From: Mytilisepta virgata
Taxonomy: Eukaryota; Mollusca; Bivalvia; Mytilida; Mytilidae
Direction: 5' to 3'
DNA length: 64,000 nucleotides
NCBI GenBank assembly: GCA_028015205.1
Contig: CM051516.1
Location: 54,688,230 to 54,752,229, forward strand
Positions within the stretch are counted from its first letter, which is position 1. Every line of letters begins with the position of its first letter. The notes under the pieces are model-generated. The model saw only the letters and a program-made list of their open reading frames with translations, was not told where the DNA came from and ran no database searches. Below, in pieces: positions 47,016 through 59,626 of the stretch. Made by a program: the position numbers and the translations under genes.

Positions 47016-47663
47016 TTTCAATTCGACGTGCAAGCAAATTCAAGCCCCCGTTATGTACGAATAAAGTAGATATTGCTTTTCTCGTCGATTCCTCCAGCAG
47101 AATCACAGAAAAAGAATTCAAAATGCAAATGTCGTTTGTTTATGACATAGTGGATTCCTTTGAAGTGGGGATACATACCACAAGAGTAGCTGCTATCACA
47201 TACCACAAACAAGTGAAAGATGAAGATACATTTTACTTCAACGACTTCGAGACAAAAGATGAGGTGCTTCGCGCCATTGATAACATTACATATAGTGAAA
47301 ATCAACATGTAACTAAAACGTACCGTGCCCTCAAATATGCGCAGAGAAACATTTTTAAAGAAAAAAATGGACAACGACCTGACATAATTGACATTGTTGT
47401 TATTCTAACTGATGGTAATATCGATGCATATATTGGAGGCAAAAGAGATTTTAAGCAAGCACTTCGAAAGACCCAGGAGGGAGCTATTCAGTTGAAAAGA
47501 AGACCAAGTTATGTTTTCTGCATAGGAATTGGAGATGTGGATATAGAACAGTTAAATGGAATTTCAAGTGACCCGGATGAGACTTACACTATCCATATTT
47601 CAAGTTTTAACCAACTTATAACCGACGAAGTGAAGCAGAACTTACTGTATAAAATTTGCATCG
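47016..47663 (+). CDS. Exon 4: VWA domain 2
   Basis: Phase 1 at both ends (acceptor tatttacag, donor gtaagt). The domain begins VDIAFLVDSSSRI: the MIDAS fifth position is Arg instead of Ser. TTRVAAITYH follows, then HVTKTYRALKY with a Thr at the second MIDAS site and DIVVILTDGNID with the Asp. The C-terminal strand is YVFCIGIGDV. Metal binding is probably impaired, but the fold looks intact. Confidence 0.85.
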
Positions 47664-47714
47664 GTAAGTTTTAATTGTTTTAGTTTTTGATGGCTGTCTT
47701 TATTAAGTTATCAT

Positions 47715-47825
47715 TATATCTTTAACCGGTTTTCCAACATTTTGATCTTGATCACTGCTGATGAGTATCAGTCAACGAAATGGCAATAAAATGCATCAAT
47801 TTATTTCGATATTTTGGATACAGTT
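47715..47825 (+). repeat. Dispersed repeat fragment in intron 4
   Basis: Matches 39878-39980 in intron 2 (landmark atctttaaccgg), including the tcagtcaacgaa and atgcatcaatt blocks. Confidence 0.65.
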
Positions 47826-48208
47826 TATTACACATGTCTTTATCTGTCATAGCACGCCCCAAACTTCGCAAAGTGGTTTGCTTCCGTTTGTGAAATAAAA
47901 CAAAAGACAAAAGAATACCGAATCGAAAAAACAGTGGGAAAAGGCCACAATTTCGAAGTCCAAGGAAAATACAAAGTTAAGAGAATGGGACACAACAAAC
48001 AAACACCACAAGGATATATGTACATGTATAACTAAAAGAATAAAAACATATAATAAACTAAACAAACCTAGAACAAGATTAAGAAACGAGTTCACATAGA
48101 TATCTATAATACTAAATTTACGAATTAGCCGAATAGGCGGCAAAACGAATTTAATACCAGTATTAAGTTTTAAATTTATAAAACATTTTGCATTTGATCA
48201 CCTTTCAG

Positions 48209-48295
48209 TTGAAGAAGTCATTCCAGATATCACAGATTTGCCAGCAATTGAAACTACAACTGAAGCTGGTATAATGACCAATTACAGCACGAAGT
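48209..48295 (+). CDS. Exon 5: Thr/Glu-rich linker
   Basis: An 87-nt exon, phase 1 on both sides (tttcag / gtaagt). It encodes EEVIPDITDLPAIETTTEAG and about eight further residues: an extended, Thr-rich stalk suited to O-glycosylation (inference). Confidence 0.7.
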
Positions 48296-48554
48296 GTAAG
48301 TTTAATAAAATTATGCTTTAAATAAGCAATATATCGTTTCAATGAGTGCACTATCAATATTATTTTAATAAAGCACAAATACAAAGGAATCAAAATCAAC
48401 TGAACAATGTCCTAATAGTTCTTATCTTTTTCACTGTAACTATCATACATTTGGTTGTCCAACGCGGATATTTTAGCTTACTCCTCTGAGAAATTTTGGA
48501 ACTATCTTGGTGCCATTTTGCAGATCTTTACATAAAATGCGTCTTGCCTGCAGT

Positions 48555-48790
48555 GCACTTATGAAATATACATTGACTTCCCGAATAGAGCCCAGCTCCT
48601 GACAGAAAAGTTGCTCAAACAGGGGTATGTTACTCCTAAGTTGAAGTCATCTGTTCATATGTTTTTTAGTTTTTAATTGTAGTCGTGTATTGGTTTCGTC
48701 TTGTGTTCGTTGTTCTCCGGAGTTTGTCGGTTGATTCGATGACATGTTTGGCATTTCTTCACTTTACTTACACTTTCTGATTGATTACAT
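48555..48790 (+). repeat. Reverse-transcriptase tail fragment in intron 5
   Basis: Reads IDFPNRAQLLTEKLLKQGYV on the plus strand, then the family's 3' tail (gtcttgtgttcgttgttct). It matches 58390-58700 and belongs to the same RT family. Confidence 0.65.
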
Positions 48791-49636
48791 GTGTACAGTG
48801 TATATACTTTTTGCTGAGTTTGTGTATGTTTAAGCAAACGAAGCCACAAAAATATGAGTAATGTTTTGACATACAATTACAGCTGTTATTTTTTTAAATT
48901 TTTTTTAGGATACTTATCTAATTCATTCATCTAATTATCTATTTTTTTCAATGTCAATTGGATTAAAAAAAATATGAATTAAGAGAAATTTGAAATTATT
49001 ATATTCTATTTTACTTTACTTGTAAACATGTTTGAATTTTAGTACAAAAATATTTAATTAAAATAATACGCATATGTATACATATAAAACAAAATTGGAT
49101 TAATGGAAAAATGAAATATGATTTGAAGACATTAAAAGTACTAATTTTGTTTAAAGATATTTTAATTATTTACTTGAAAATATAACATTTAACCGAAGAG
49201 TTCGTCCGAAATGTCCCTGTTCGGAACGTTCTCAGGCCGAAAAGTCCGCGCACAAAATTTTTGTACATGTACATTGTGTAGATCGATTATCGTACACCGC
49301 TTAAACCACCCACGTTAACTCACGTTATCTTACGTTATACTATATTCGCAACAAGTCTCTGTGTAATATGTCCCATTTATAATTACTTTTTTGTTACTTA
49401 TTAAACAAAATGATAGTAAATAACTGTGGGTCATGTGGGTAGAGAAGTGTCTATTTCATATAATTCATTAATGTAAAAATTAAAGATTGTATAGGGACTT
49501 GTAGCCAGTCTAAAATTGAACCACTGAACCACTCCGTCCGCTGCGATAAATCAATTTATTTTACATTCATGAAAGAATCCAGTTATTTTAAATACAGCTT
49601 TATTTTTTCTAACAAAATCATTCTATACATTTCCAG

Positions 49637-49687
49637 ACGAAACATCAACGTTTGTAGATGACTGTACAACTAACAAGCCTGTGAGCA
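49637..49687 (+). CDS. Exon 6: short linker
   Basis: A 51-nt exon, phase 1 on both sides (ttccag / gtaagt). It encodes ETSTFVDDCTTNKPVS and so adds one Cys ahead of VWA3. Confidence 0.6.
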
Positions 49688-50395
49688 GTAAGTACAATTA
49701 TAATAACACAAGTAATCCTAAACAAACATTTAATGCACTGATTAGGAATTTGACAATTGATGTGTCATCAGTAGTACTCGAAATCGAAAACGTTATGGAA
49801 CATGTCATTGTTCCAGCTGGCAAATCTCCTAATAACATCGTTTTTGTCTACAAAATGCGACGGGAGCCGTTAACGGGTCAGGACATGCTTACCCATCCAG
49901 AACATCTGATGTCCACCTCGGTTTTTAATGGGAGTTCACATTGCTAGCGCTCTAGTTTCTGTGATGTTTATTAGTATACGTCTTTATTATTTTAGTTATA
50001 CATGTATCCTTATGGCGTTTGTTTGTTGTGGTCCGTTCTTCTGACTGTCTTTACCTTGGACTAAGAATTTGTAGACTTTTCCCACTTTTTGCCAATAATT
50101 AATAATACAGTTATTCCGGAAAATTGCTTCTCAGGCATTCTATTGATTTATTTATGTGAATATATATATATATATTTAGTATTGAAGACAGTACTGCAGA
50201 TCATTGCCTGCTATTCTCGGAAGATATTGTCCACCAAGTAATTAATGACATAATTTTTAGACTATCTAACAATAAATATAATACCCTTTTCTGAATATTT
50301 TCTTATTTGTAAGCAATCATGGGAATATCTCACTTGATAAAAAATGACACATTTGGATATTGATCATAACCAATGTCTGTGTGAAAAAAGTATTA

Positions 50396-52175
50396 CAGAT
50401 GGGACCCGTTGTAACCTCTCTATTATTCTGTCAGCGAAGACTGTTCTAGAACCGTTCAAGGGTAGAAACAGCCCTGTCATAAATGGTTCTTATGTAGAAC
50501 TGTCATAAATTACGTCACAGGAAGGATTTACAATAAAATATTTCGCAACAAATTAAATAATATCTAAATTCTTCAGATTTTTATGATTTAAAGTAGTAAA
50601 AACTAATTTTCTTTTTCAACATAAGCGAAATTTTAATTTTAATTTTTTGTGCTCTCTGAATTATTAAAGTATATCAAAAGTTTATTTTTTAGAACATCTA
50701 TGGCAGCAAGTTAATAAATTATCCTATTACATATAATTCTGATGTTCAAATAAATAAACTAGCAAGATGTTTCTGACAGATTCAATTTCTAGTTTTTGCT
50801 CATTGCGTATAAAAGATTTTGCAATAAGTCGTCATAAAATTCTTGATAATCAGATGTATTAATTACATAAAATACCAAACGTTCCTGAATTTACAGGTAA
50901 TATTTTTTAATTTCATCAGATTCTGATGTTTTAAATTAGTAGGATCTAACTTCTCTTTTTATTACAGTAAGAGTGAATTTGTTTCTTTTTCGTACTCTGT
51001 TAAATGTAACTGTAACGGTATGTTAAAGCTTCATTTGAAAGGTATTGCAATTAGTTAATTATTTTATTTTTTTTATAAATCATTGTAATTTCGAAGTTCA
51101 AAATTCATGAAGTGCCAAAAAATTTCTCAACATTTGAAATATTTAATTTTACTCTAAGGTGTTTTCTAAGATTCTTTGATAAATAAAGTCATATTGATAA
51201 CGACCAATGATAATTGATATATTAAATTTAGAAAAATACCAAAACATCCCTGTCTTTGCAGGAACTATCTTTAATTTCAGACTGTAAGAGTTATTATGGT
51301 ATCTTAAAATGCTAGTTTTTAATACGAAGTAACAAATCAAATATCAATATTCCTCAGATTTTAATATTTTATGGTAGTAAAAACTTTTTTTCAATATGAC
51401 TGAAATTATACTTTTTTATACTCCATGAACTATTGTAAAAATATATTTGTTAGTTATCGCAGCCAATTAATTATATTATTTCTTATTAGTTTGATGTTCA
51501 AAATTCATAAATTACAAGAATGTATTTTCTGAACGATTGGTATTTCTAGGGTTTTCTGCATGAGATGTTGTTTTATGTTAAAAGAGAGATTTTAAAATTA
51601 TAAAGTGAAATCATGAAATTCTTTATGATTTACTTTATTTAACTTTTAAAATACCAAAAAGTCATGTCATGTCTTTGCAGGTAAGAATTTTAATTTCAGA
51701 CTCTATGAGTTAATGTGGTGCAACTAATAGAGAAAAACTAGAAATAGCTTCCGTTCAGAAAATACATTTAGGTAATTTATAAATTTTGAACATCAAAATA
51801 ACAAGAATGTTGTTAGTTAAATAAAAGTTTGGCCACAATATGTTAAGGCTTCTTTAAAATAAAAGAGATCATGTCTTGGGTACATAATGAAAAACAATTG
51901 GTCATGTAAAAGATATACTATGAAGAAATAAATAAATAAATGTCAAAAATTAAAAACTCCGGCTGAATGTAAGAATTACTTCAGATATTTTTTACAATCA
52001 TGTTATATGTTCAGTTTGCAAATGTTGTATGCAAGTCATATAGAGATTTGAATTAGAAATTGCTCTATGCCATGACACACTCGGTCACAAATGATTCTGG
52101 GGTAAAACGGTCATAGAACAGTTCTGTTTACAGTTTAGGACAGTTCTAAAGAGAGGTTAGAATGGAACGCAACTT
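50396..52175 (-). mobile_element. TA-flanked inverted-repeat transposon, copy 2 (intron 6)
   Basis: The same family as 42433-43888 but in opposite orientation: its left end carries the subterminal sequence found at the right end of copy 1, and its right end (ggacagttctaaagagaggttag) matches the left end of copy 1. TA flanks both sides. Inside, a block with cagatttt...tagtaaaaact recurs near 50575, 50918 and 51351. No coding region. Confidence 0.65.
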
Positions 52176-52531
52176 TACACTTGTTCAAAATATTTAAACA
52201 ATCCACTTAGGCAGCTTCGCAAAATCACAAAACACTTTTGAAAATGGAAAATGTATATAATTATTCTTCTGGTATGTCTGGTTAATCTTGAGAAAATTGA
52301 TACATTTGGCACTGATCAATGATATATACACCACAGTTCTTTATTTTAAACGTAACAACAAAGCAAGAGAATCATATCAACGTTAAAACGTTCAAGCCAT
52401 ATTAATTCATTTCCTGAAATTCGTGACTTTTCCGTTGATTACTTTTATTTATAGACTGTTCATTTATCTGCTTTGCATATGTAATTAATACACAGGTATT
52501 TTGATCTACAGTCTTCTGTTCTTCCTTTTAG

Positions 52532-53095
52532 AATGTGGTCTGGTAAAAGCTGACATAGTGCTGGTAATTGACTCTTCTACAAGTGTCGGTTATGATAACT
52601 TTCGGCTCCTCTTAGACTTCTGTAATGATTTTGTTAATAATTTTGACATAGATTCAGGAAATGTACGTATAGGGATGATTACGTATAGTACTGATGTAAG
52701 CGTTGAGTTTAATTTAAACTCTTACAATAAGTCTGCAGATATATTAGATGCAATACACAAGACACAGTACATGTATGGAAGTACAAATACGGCTGACGCA
52801 TTGAAAGAAATGCGCTCTTTATTTACGACACCGAATGGCGATCGCCCTTCCGTTCAAAATATCGGTGTAGTTTTCACAGACGGCTTTTCCAATATAAATT
52901 CTAGACGTACGATACCAGAAGCAGAGTGGTGTCATAGAAATAATATTTCCCTTTATGCGGTTGGGATAGGATTATCTGACACCAGAGAAATAGCTGCCAT
53001 AGCGTCTCCTCCATCTACAAATTACATGATAAATGTAGCTGACTTTTTTGAATTGATATCATTAAGTAACAGTTTATTTGATTTGTACTGCGCAG
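52532..53095 (+). CDS. Exon 7: VWA domain 3
   Basis: Phase 1 at both ends (acceptor ccttttag, donor gtaaga). ADIVLVIDSSTSVG gives an intact DxSxS. Then come VRIGMITYST, GSTNTADALK with the MIDAS Thr and IGVVFTDGFS with the Asp, then a final ISLYAVGIGL strand. Closest in layout to VWA1, with a canonical metal site. Confidence 0.85.
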
Positions 53096-53488
53096 GTAAG
53101 ATTAGGAATACAGTTTATTCTTTTTAGTTGATTTCTAGTTTCAGAGTATATTTACACATATTTTTTACAATAACATGTTCACAATTCCAAATCGTAATAC
53201 AGGTATCTCTTAGTTCGGGTGACTTATATACACGTTTTTATAATGTTCCTTCTGACGTTTCAATACGATAGAAACAATGAAGCGGTGAATCAGTCTCAGG
53301 TCATAGCTGGAGCGTCGTCTAATGGCGGACGTTATAAATGAATATTTGACATCGCAAAGGCAGTACATCAGAAACAGTCAAAACGTTCTTCCCATTTATA
53401 TCTTCCACTAAATCTTCGTTTCAATCAGACTAACAAACAAGAATTAGCCCTACTATTTATTAAACCTCTTGATTAAACTCTTTTTCAG

Positions 53489-53571
53489 AGCTCTGTGGAA
53501 ATGAATGGAAATTGTTCAGGAACTCTTGCTATAGTTTTGTAATACACTCATTGGATTTTTATTTAGCAAAG
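53489..53571 (+). CDS. Exon 8: C-type lectin domain, part 1
   Basis: Acceptor ctttttcag, phase 1 in, phase 0 out. It encodes LCGNEWKLFRNSCYSFV, the W-x-x-[FY]-x-x-S-C-Y start of a CTLD with its first cysteines. Confidence 0.8.
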
Positions 53572-54495
53572 GTAATTATGTTAAATTTATTTTGTCTAGT
53601 TGAAGAAAGGGACATAAATAAAATAAGACCGCGGTTCAAAGAAAAGATGAATTTATAAGACAGTACCATGGCAGACTAAACACTATAAAGATTTACATAA
53701 AATAAAAAAGAGCACAGCAACAAGCAAAATTCTCCATAAAAAACACAATAACAGAAGTATGATTTCCTCCGTTAACATCACTCATCAAACTTCAAAGATG
53801 TGTTTAGTCTTATGATGTGATCTTAAATGTTTTTAGAGTGATGTAATTCACTATAATATTTACTGATATCCATATTTTGATAATAAGTTGTAAAAGGACA
53901 TGTTATGAATTGGCATGATATTTGGCCTGGCAAATTTTAAATAAAAAAAAATGCTCTCAGCTAACAGTAAATACTATTAAAATATAGAATGTCAAGGAAC
54001 ATAGCTGGTTTATATCAATAAATATCTGTAAGAGCGGCAATATGCTGTCAAAGATTGCAAATTTTGAAAAAAATTGATGAAAAACAATGAATTTGACTAA
54101 TTTCAAGACATTTAAAATTTAATATTTTATATGAGCAACAGCTTTGCATAAAAAGATATTTCGTCGAAATGTAAGAAAAAAATTATACAAAATTATACAC
54201 TTTTGAGCAAAGCTGTTGCACCTATGTTTTGACCGGAATCTACTGTGAATTTTTTTTTTATTTTCTTCAAATCTTTGATTAAACAGACGTTCGTGACATA
54301 ACTATTCCATCCTGGGGAGAAATTTTGTAGAATGATTCATAGACTTTGGCAGTTCGATTAATATACAAGGACAAAGATAAATCTGAAATCGTTTTTATTT
54401 TTTCATGTCGGAAGCCATACCCTCTTTTTTCATATGTCATTGATTTCTAAATATGTTATATGAGCTTTCTTATGTTCAAATAATATACATTTCAG

Positions 54496-54571
54496 GATGC
54501 ATGTGAACGTGTTGAAGGGCATATTGTAACTATAGAAGATGCTGACGAAAATAAATTTCTCACGCAACATG
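54496..54571 (+). CDS. Exon 9: C-type lectin domain, part 2
   Basis: Phase 0 in, phase 1 out. It encodes ACERVEGHIVTIEDADENKF, the A-x-x-x-C...G-x-x-L/I-V-x-I helix-2 region typical of CTLDs. Confidence 0.8.
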
Positions 54572-55095
54572 GTAAGAACCTTCGTTCAAGTTTTACAATG
54601 AGGTGAAAGTATTGCATATTTAATCATTTTTACTTTTCAAATGCATTTATTTTTCTGTTAGTATGTACTAAACCCCTCAAACGAGAAGAACATGGAACAC
54701 GTTTTTAAAGAACTACAATGGTTAAGTCTTTTAACAACAATAAATGCTCCTCCGCCCTCTTGAACAATTCTTCTTACACTGTTTGATATTCCAACTCATA
54801 CAGGTCTAATTCAATGTTTGATTGGTTATGACCTTAAAGATACAGAATCAGTAAAAAAATTCTGGTTTCGAAAAAGTAATTTGATTAAAAGTAACGATTT
54901 GTCATTCATGGACGTTTTTCTTAGCCAGCTATTCAAGGTCATTTCTATACATCATAACGTCAACGATATTCTTTTACTTATTTTAACTATACAGTTTTAC
55001 TATCTACCTTGCCATTTATGTATTTTCCATGAAGTACGTTCTGATCGACACCCACGTCAAATAAACTTTCTTTTTGTTTACAATTTTTGTACGAA

Positions 55096-55325
55096 CTCAG
55101 TCTTGCTCTGGGTTTCAAAGAGCCAACACCTTTTTATTTTTATTTTTTACATGCTCGTGATAAAGACCATTTTGGTCGAAACGTTGTTTATTTTTAACTT
55201 TTTAGATTGATGTTGTTGTTTTTTTACGATTTTATATTTGGTTTTGTTCGACTTATGTATTTCATACATTTTAGTCGTTTTATGCCCCTTTTGACAGCTC
55301 ACCATTTCCATTTATTTTTCTTGTT
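55096..55325 (+). repeat. LINE 3' tail, second copy (intron 9)
   Basis: Nearly identical to 4380-4620 (landmark cttgctctgggtttcaaagag). Only the non-coding tail is present, so it is a heavily 5'-truncated insertion. Confidence 0.8.
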
Positions 55326-55879
55326 ATTCAAGGTCACACCGTCCAAAATAGAGTTAACTTGGATCATTCAACTAGCAAGAAACTGATACTTAACATTTAC
55401 TGTTACAAAATTGTAAAATTTGTGAAAACTAAGTGGTGTCTCCCTCGAACATAGCTCTGTCCATGGATTGTTTCGGCTTCACCCCTTTTGGATTGTTGTT
55501 TCGGTTTTCGACATTTTAGGCTATGGGCACAACTGATGAGTCTTAAATCTACAAAATCTGCACATCTGTTGCATCAAATTGGTATCAAAGAATCATCTAC
55601 TCCAGATATCTAAACTATGCATACATTATAAATTCTTCCAATTTATATAAAAAAAATAGTTTTATTTCAAAAAAGGCTAAGGAGGAGACAATTTGTGCTT
55701 ATCGAAAGATGATATCTTTTGTACCTCAAATTCAACAATATGCTGTCGATAACAAATGGCAGGAATGTTCTTCAGTATATACGTAAGCGGAAACACGGGG
55801 ATTCAATGCCATATATTATTGATCCCAGCCCTTTCGAAGATTGTCTTCGTCTGTCCGTCCGTCACACTTTCACGTGACA

Positions 55880-56260
55880 TCAACTGCTCCTTCAGTTTTG
55901 GGTTTAGGAATTTAATTTCTATATAGAATGGTTGCATACCTGTAGAAGCGTAATAAGCTTTTAGAATTTTGATATTCTAAATTTTGGGTCCACAGGGGTC
56001 GAAATTGGAAAATGTCAACTTAAGTTTCTGACGTAAACTAATCATTCATTTTTCACATAATGCATTTTATTTGTATACAATATTGTCGTGCACTATATGT
56101 AGATGCGTAATAATGTGTTAGAATATACATTTCTAAAATTGGGGCCGACAGGGGTCGAATTTTAAAAATTGTGAAATTAAGCATGTGACGTTAGCTCATC
56201 TTTCATTTTTCAATTTATACATTTTATTCTATATAGTTTCCTTGACTAGTTTAAATCCAT
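55880..56260 (+). repeat. Units of the ~155-bp repeat in intron 9
   Basis: About two and a half units, with the landmark ccacaggggtcgaa and 'gtagatgcgtaata', related to the array at 58700-59450. Confidence 0.65.
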
Positions 56261-56509
56261 CCTGCAATGCAAATTTAGAAGTGCATCATTGTATTAAGGA
56301 GCTCGAAAAAATGATTGATGATTTGGAATGGTATTAATTTCTATAATCCGTTTTTACAGAAATACAGGTTAAATAGTCAGTGCTTATGTAATACAAAAAT
56401 ATATTTGAAGCAAAACGTCAAATTTCATGGCACCCAAAGTATCTGGAAAACATCAAAGGTACACCTAAATTCATGTTCAGATAGTTTTAATGAAGTTATG
56501 TCTTTTCAG

Positions 56510-56717
56510 GATCAAAACACACTTATTTTATTGGTCTAAGCGACAGAGACCAAGAAGGGGTATTTACTTGGATTAATGGTACCGACACGAAATATACTAA
56601 TTTTGATACGTGGGAGCCAAATGATGCTGGAAACGGAGAAGACTGTGTGACACTAAAAAGTAATGGATATTGGAACGATATTCCTTGTCTCTTTGCTGCA
56701 TATTTTATTTGTGAAAG
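56510..56717 (+). CDS. Exon 10: C-type lectin domain, part 3 (sugar-binding loop)
   Basis: Phase 1 in, phase 2 out. It encodes FIGLSDRDQEGVFTWING, then WEPNDAGNGEDCV with the EPN motif linked to mannose-type calcium-dependent sugars, and GYWNDIPC with the WND motif, ending YFICER. All ligands for calcium site 2 appear present. If the intron is retained, the frame continues for eight codons to TGA at 56740-56742, with an AATAAA at 56838. Confidence 0.85.
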
Positions 56718-58389
56718 GTATTTAATTTGTAGTATTAAATGAAAATACATGTATTATCCTCAAATATAATTTTCGTAGCCATATCAATAAATTCTTTATT
56801 CTTACATGAGGGATGTGATGCCAACAGTTCCGAAAAGAATAAATTGATATTGTTCTTAGATTATCTTGGATTATCTCGCGTTTCGAATATCTTGTGGAAG
56901 TATCAATGCCATGTTTATAAATGTTTTTTTTATTTTACCGCCATTTAGTCTTGTTTCGTCTTAATTGGTCTTGATACTCTGCATCAAAATATTTTCAGAA
57001 AGATTCTCGTTAACACGGCTAACTCAACACATGATGCCTCGCAGTCAATAAATGTCAGTGACGGCACATTTAGATTGGTTCAGCTCAGATAAATGGAACA
57101 TTTGATATGTAAATCTGAACCCTTTGAGCTGGTCTTAAACACCCCTGATTGACTAAAGGGCAATACATTTTGGCCTTTTTGTTTTTATTTGGTGTACAAT
57201 TTCAGAAAATACAAAAATGTATGAAAATAAAGTCAACATTAAACAAGAAATAGAGGGCAGATTAAGGTGGTTTTTTTAGTATAAACTGGTTTTGCATTTA
57301 ACTGGTGGTAAGACTTTGAAAAGCGATTTATTCGCACAAATATTACTTTTTTACAAAAAAAAAATGCAATCTTAAAAGTGCAAGTTTGATTCTGCTTGTC
57401 GGAATTGGTTTGTGATTGAAGATATCTGACGGTCAATTGAAATGTAGAAAATTACTATTTATAACCACGCAGTAAAATTATTTTTTTAAATTGTCTGCAC
57501 CTGGTTTTTAAACCTTTTGCGAACATTAAGAATAAATTGCTAATAATAACAATTGCAAAAAAGCATTGTCGCAATGATCATTACATACACTGAGTAATAA
57601 AAAAGCTTGAAAACAGCTGTAACTACGGAATTTGATGTGTTTTAGCCAAACGATCTGTATATAAAGAAACATAAAATGTTCAATTTATTACAAAAGGATG
57701 TTTTTCCCATCACACTCCAATGTCGCCTACGTTGTCTTACCCTTGAAGGTTAGAAAAAACATTAAATAATAGACGATACCACGAGTAATTTTTTACAGTT
57801 TTTTGTCTGTCTCATTTTGAACTTCATTCTTGCAAGTACATTCAGTTTGATTTTTACTATTCCCCACTTTCCTCAATTGCAATGTAACAGTTGCCATTAA
57901 TGGAGTACGACATGCTTGCCCGACCGAAACATCTGACGTTGACCGCACCCCCCCTTTTTTTGTTGGGGTTCACATGGCAAATGCTTCAAATGTCGATGTC
58001 TTGTTCTGCCTCTCTTTGGTTTGCATCTATAATTTGTTTGTTGTGTAAGTGTTCAGCCATTATCCTTAAAGAAGCCTCCCGGACAAACAATATTACCCTC
58101 ATTGTAATTCCACCCTGAAAGTGAATACATCCAATGTGCGTATAATTATCCAGTTTGAGAAACAATTTCCACATTGGAAACTAAAATCAATTATCTGGAT
58201 ATACCATGTAAGAATCCCCATGCTACTTTTGCCTAGTAAAAAACTGAACTCTAGAGAATTAGATCTTTAATGTATGTACATTCTGCATGCAAGATAAAAA
58301 CAAACATCCTACAGGTTGAACGAGTTATTCGAACAAACTATTTGTCGCTGAACTAATGACACATTTCTTGGAAACGTTTCCAGAGCTTG

Positions 58390-58700
58390 TGACATATACA
58401 CTGACTTTCTGCACAGAGCCCGGCTCCTGACAGAAAAGTTGCTCCTAAGTTGGAGTCATCCTTATTAAAGTTTTATGGACGTCATCATGACTTGGTTGAC
58501 AGGTATGAAAAAAACTGTTTCCCAAATGAAAATGGACCTGTTCCATTGATGTTGTCCTTTCCTCATACAGGATTTGACATGGGCAACATGGCGGGTGTCC
58601 TGCAGGAAGCTGATACTGCTTACTCCTCTGGAGCACCTGAGTCTACCCCTGGTTTTGTGGTGGGGTCCATGTTGTTTATATGTTTTTAGTTTTTAATTGT
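58390..58700 (+). repeat. Reverse-transcriptase tail repeat in intron 10
   Basis: Reads IYTDFLHRARLLTEKLL and LLKFYGRHHDLVDRYE, the C-terminus of a retroelement RT. The family is shared with 48555-48790 and related to 60690-61142. Confidence 0.75.
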
Positions 58701-59450
58701 AGTGGATTATTGTTATATATGCATTTAATTTCCATTCCATACAATAATGTCACATACTGTATATAGATGCGCAATAAGGTTTTAGAATTTTGATTTTCAA
58801 AAATTGGGGCCCACAGGGGTCGAATTTCTTAAATTGGCAATTTAAGCTTGTGACCTAAACTCCTCTTTCATTTTTGATTTCATGCATTTAATTTCTATAC
58901 AGTATTATCACATATCTACGTATCTAGATGTGCAATAAGGTTTTAAAAATTTTATTTTCAAAAATTGGGGCCCACAGGGGTCGAATTTTGAAAATTGTGA
59001 ATTTAAGCTTGTGACCTTAACTCCTCTTTATGTATTTAATTTATATAAAAGACTGTCACATACTGTATTTAGATGCGCAGTAAGGTTTAAGAATTTTGTT
59101 TTTCAAACATTGGGGCCCACAGTGGTCGAATTTCTAAAATTGGCAATTTAAGCTTGTGACCTAAACTGAGCGTTCATTTTTCATTTTATGCATTTGATTT
59201 CTATACAGTATTGTCACATACTATATGTAGATGTTCAATAAGGTTTTAGAATTTTGATTTTCAGAACGTAGGGCCCACAGGTGTTGAATTTTGAAAATTT
59301 GGAATTTAAGCTTGTGACCTAAACTCCTCTTTCATTTTTCATTTTATGTATTTAATTTCTTTACGGTATTGTCATACGCTGTATGCAGATGTGCAATAAG
59401 GTTTTAGAATTTTAATTTTCCAAAATTTGAGCCTGTATTCAAAGGTATAA
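58700..59450 (+). repeat. Tandem array of ~155-bp units (intron 10)
   Basis: Five units start at about 58772, 58933, 59079, 59236 and 59394 when aligned on caataaggtttt (spacings 161, 146, 157, 158). Each carries ggggcccacaggggtcgaa and aagcttgtgacctaaactcc. Other units lie at 55880-56260 and, inverted, at 45370-45760. Confidence 0.85.
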
Positions 59451-59626
59451 TTGTGAAAAAGGTGCACAGAGATACAAAATGTGGGGAGTGCGGAGATAGC
59501 TGTCGTTTCCGACTACCCCAGTCTAGTTTTTGTCTTGTGTTCGTTGTTCTTCTGAGTTTGTCAGTTGTTTCGAATTTCCCCTCCTTCGGATGTCCCTTTG
59601 GTATTTCTTGACTTTACTTGTTACAG

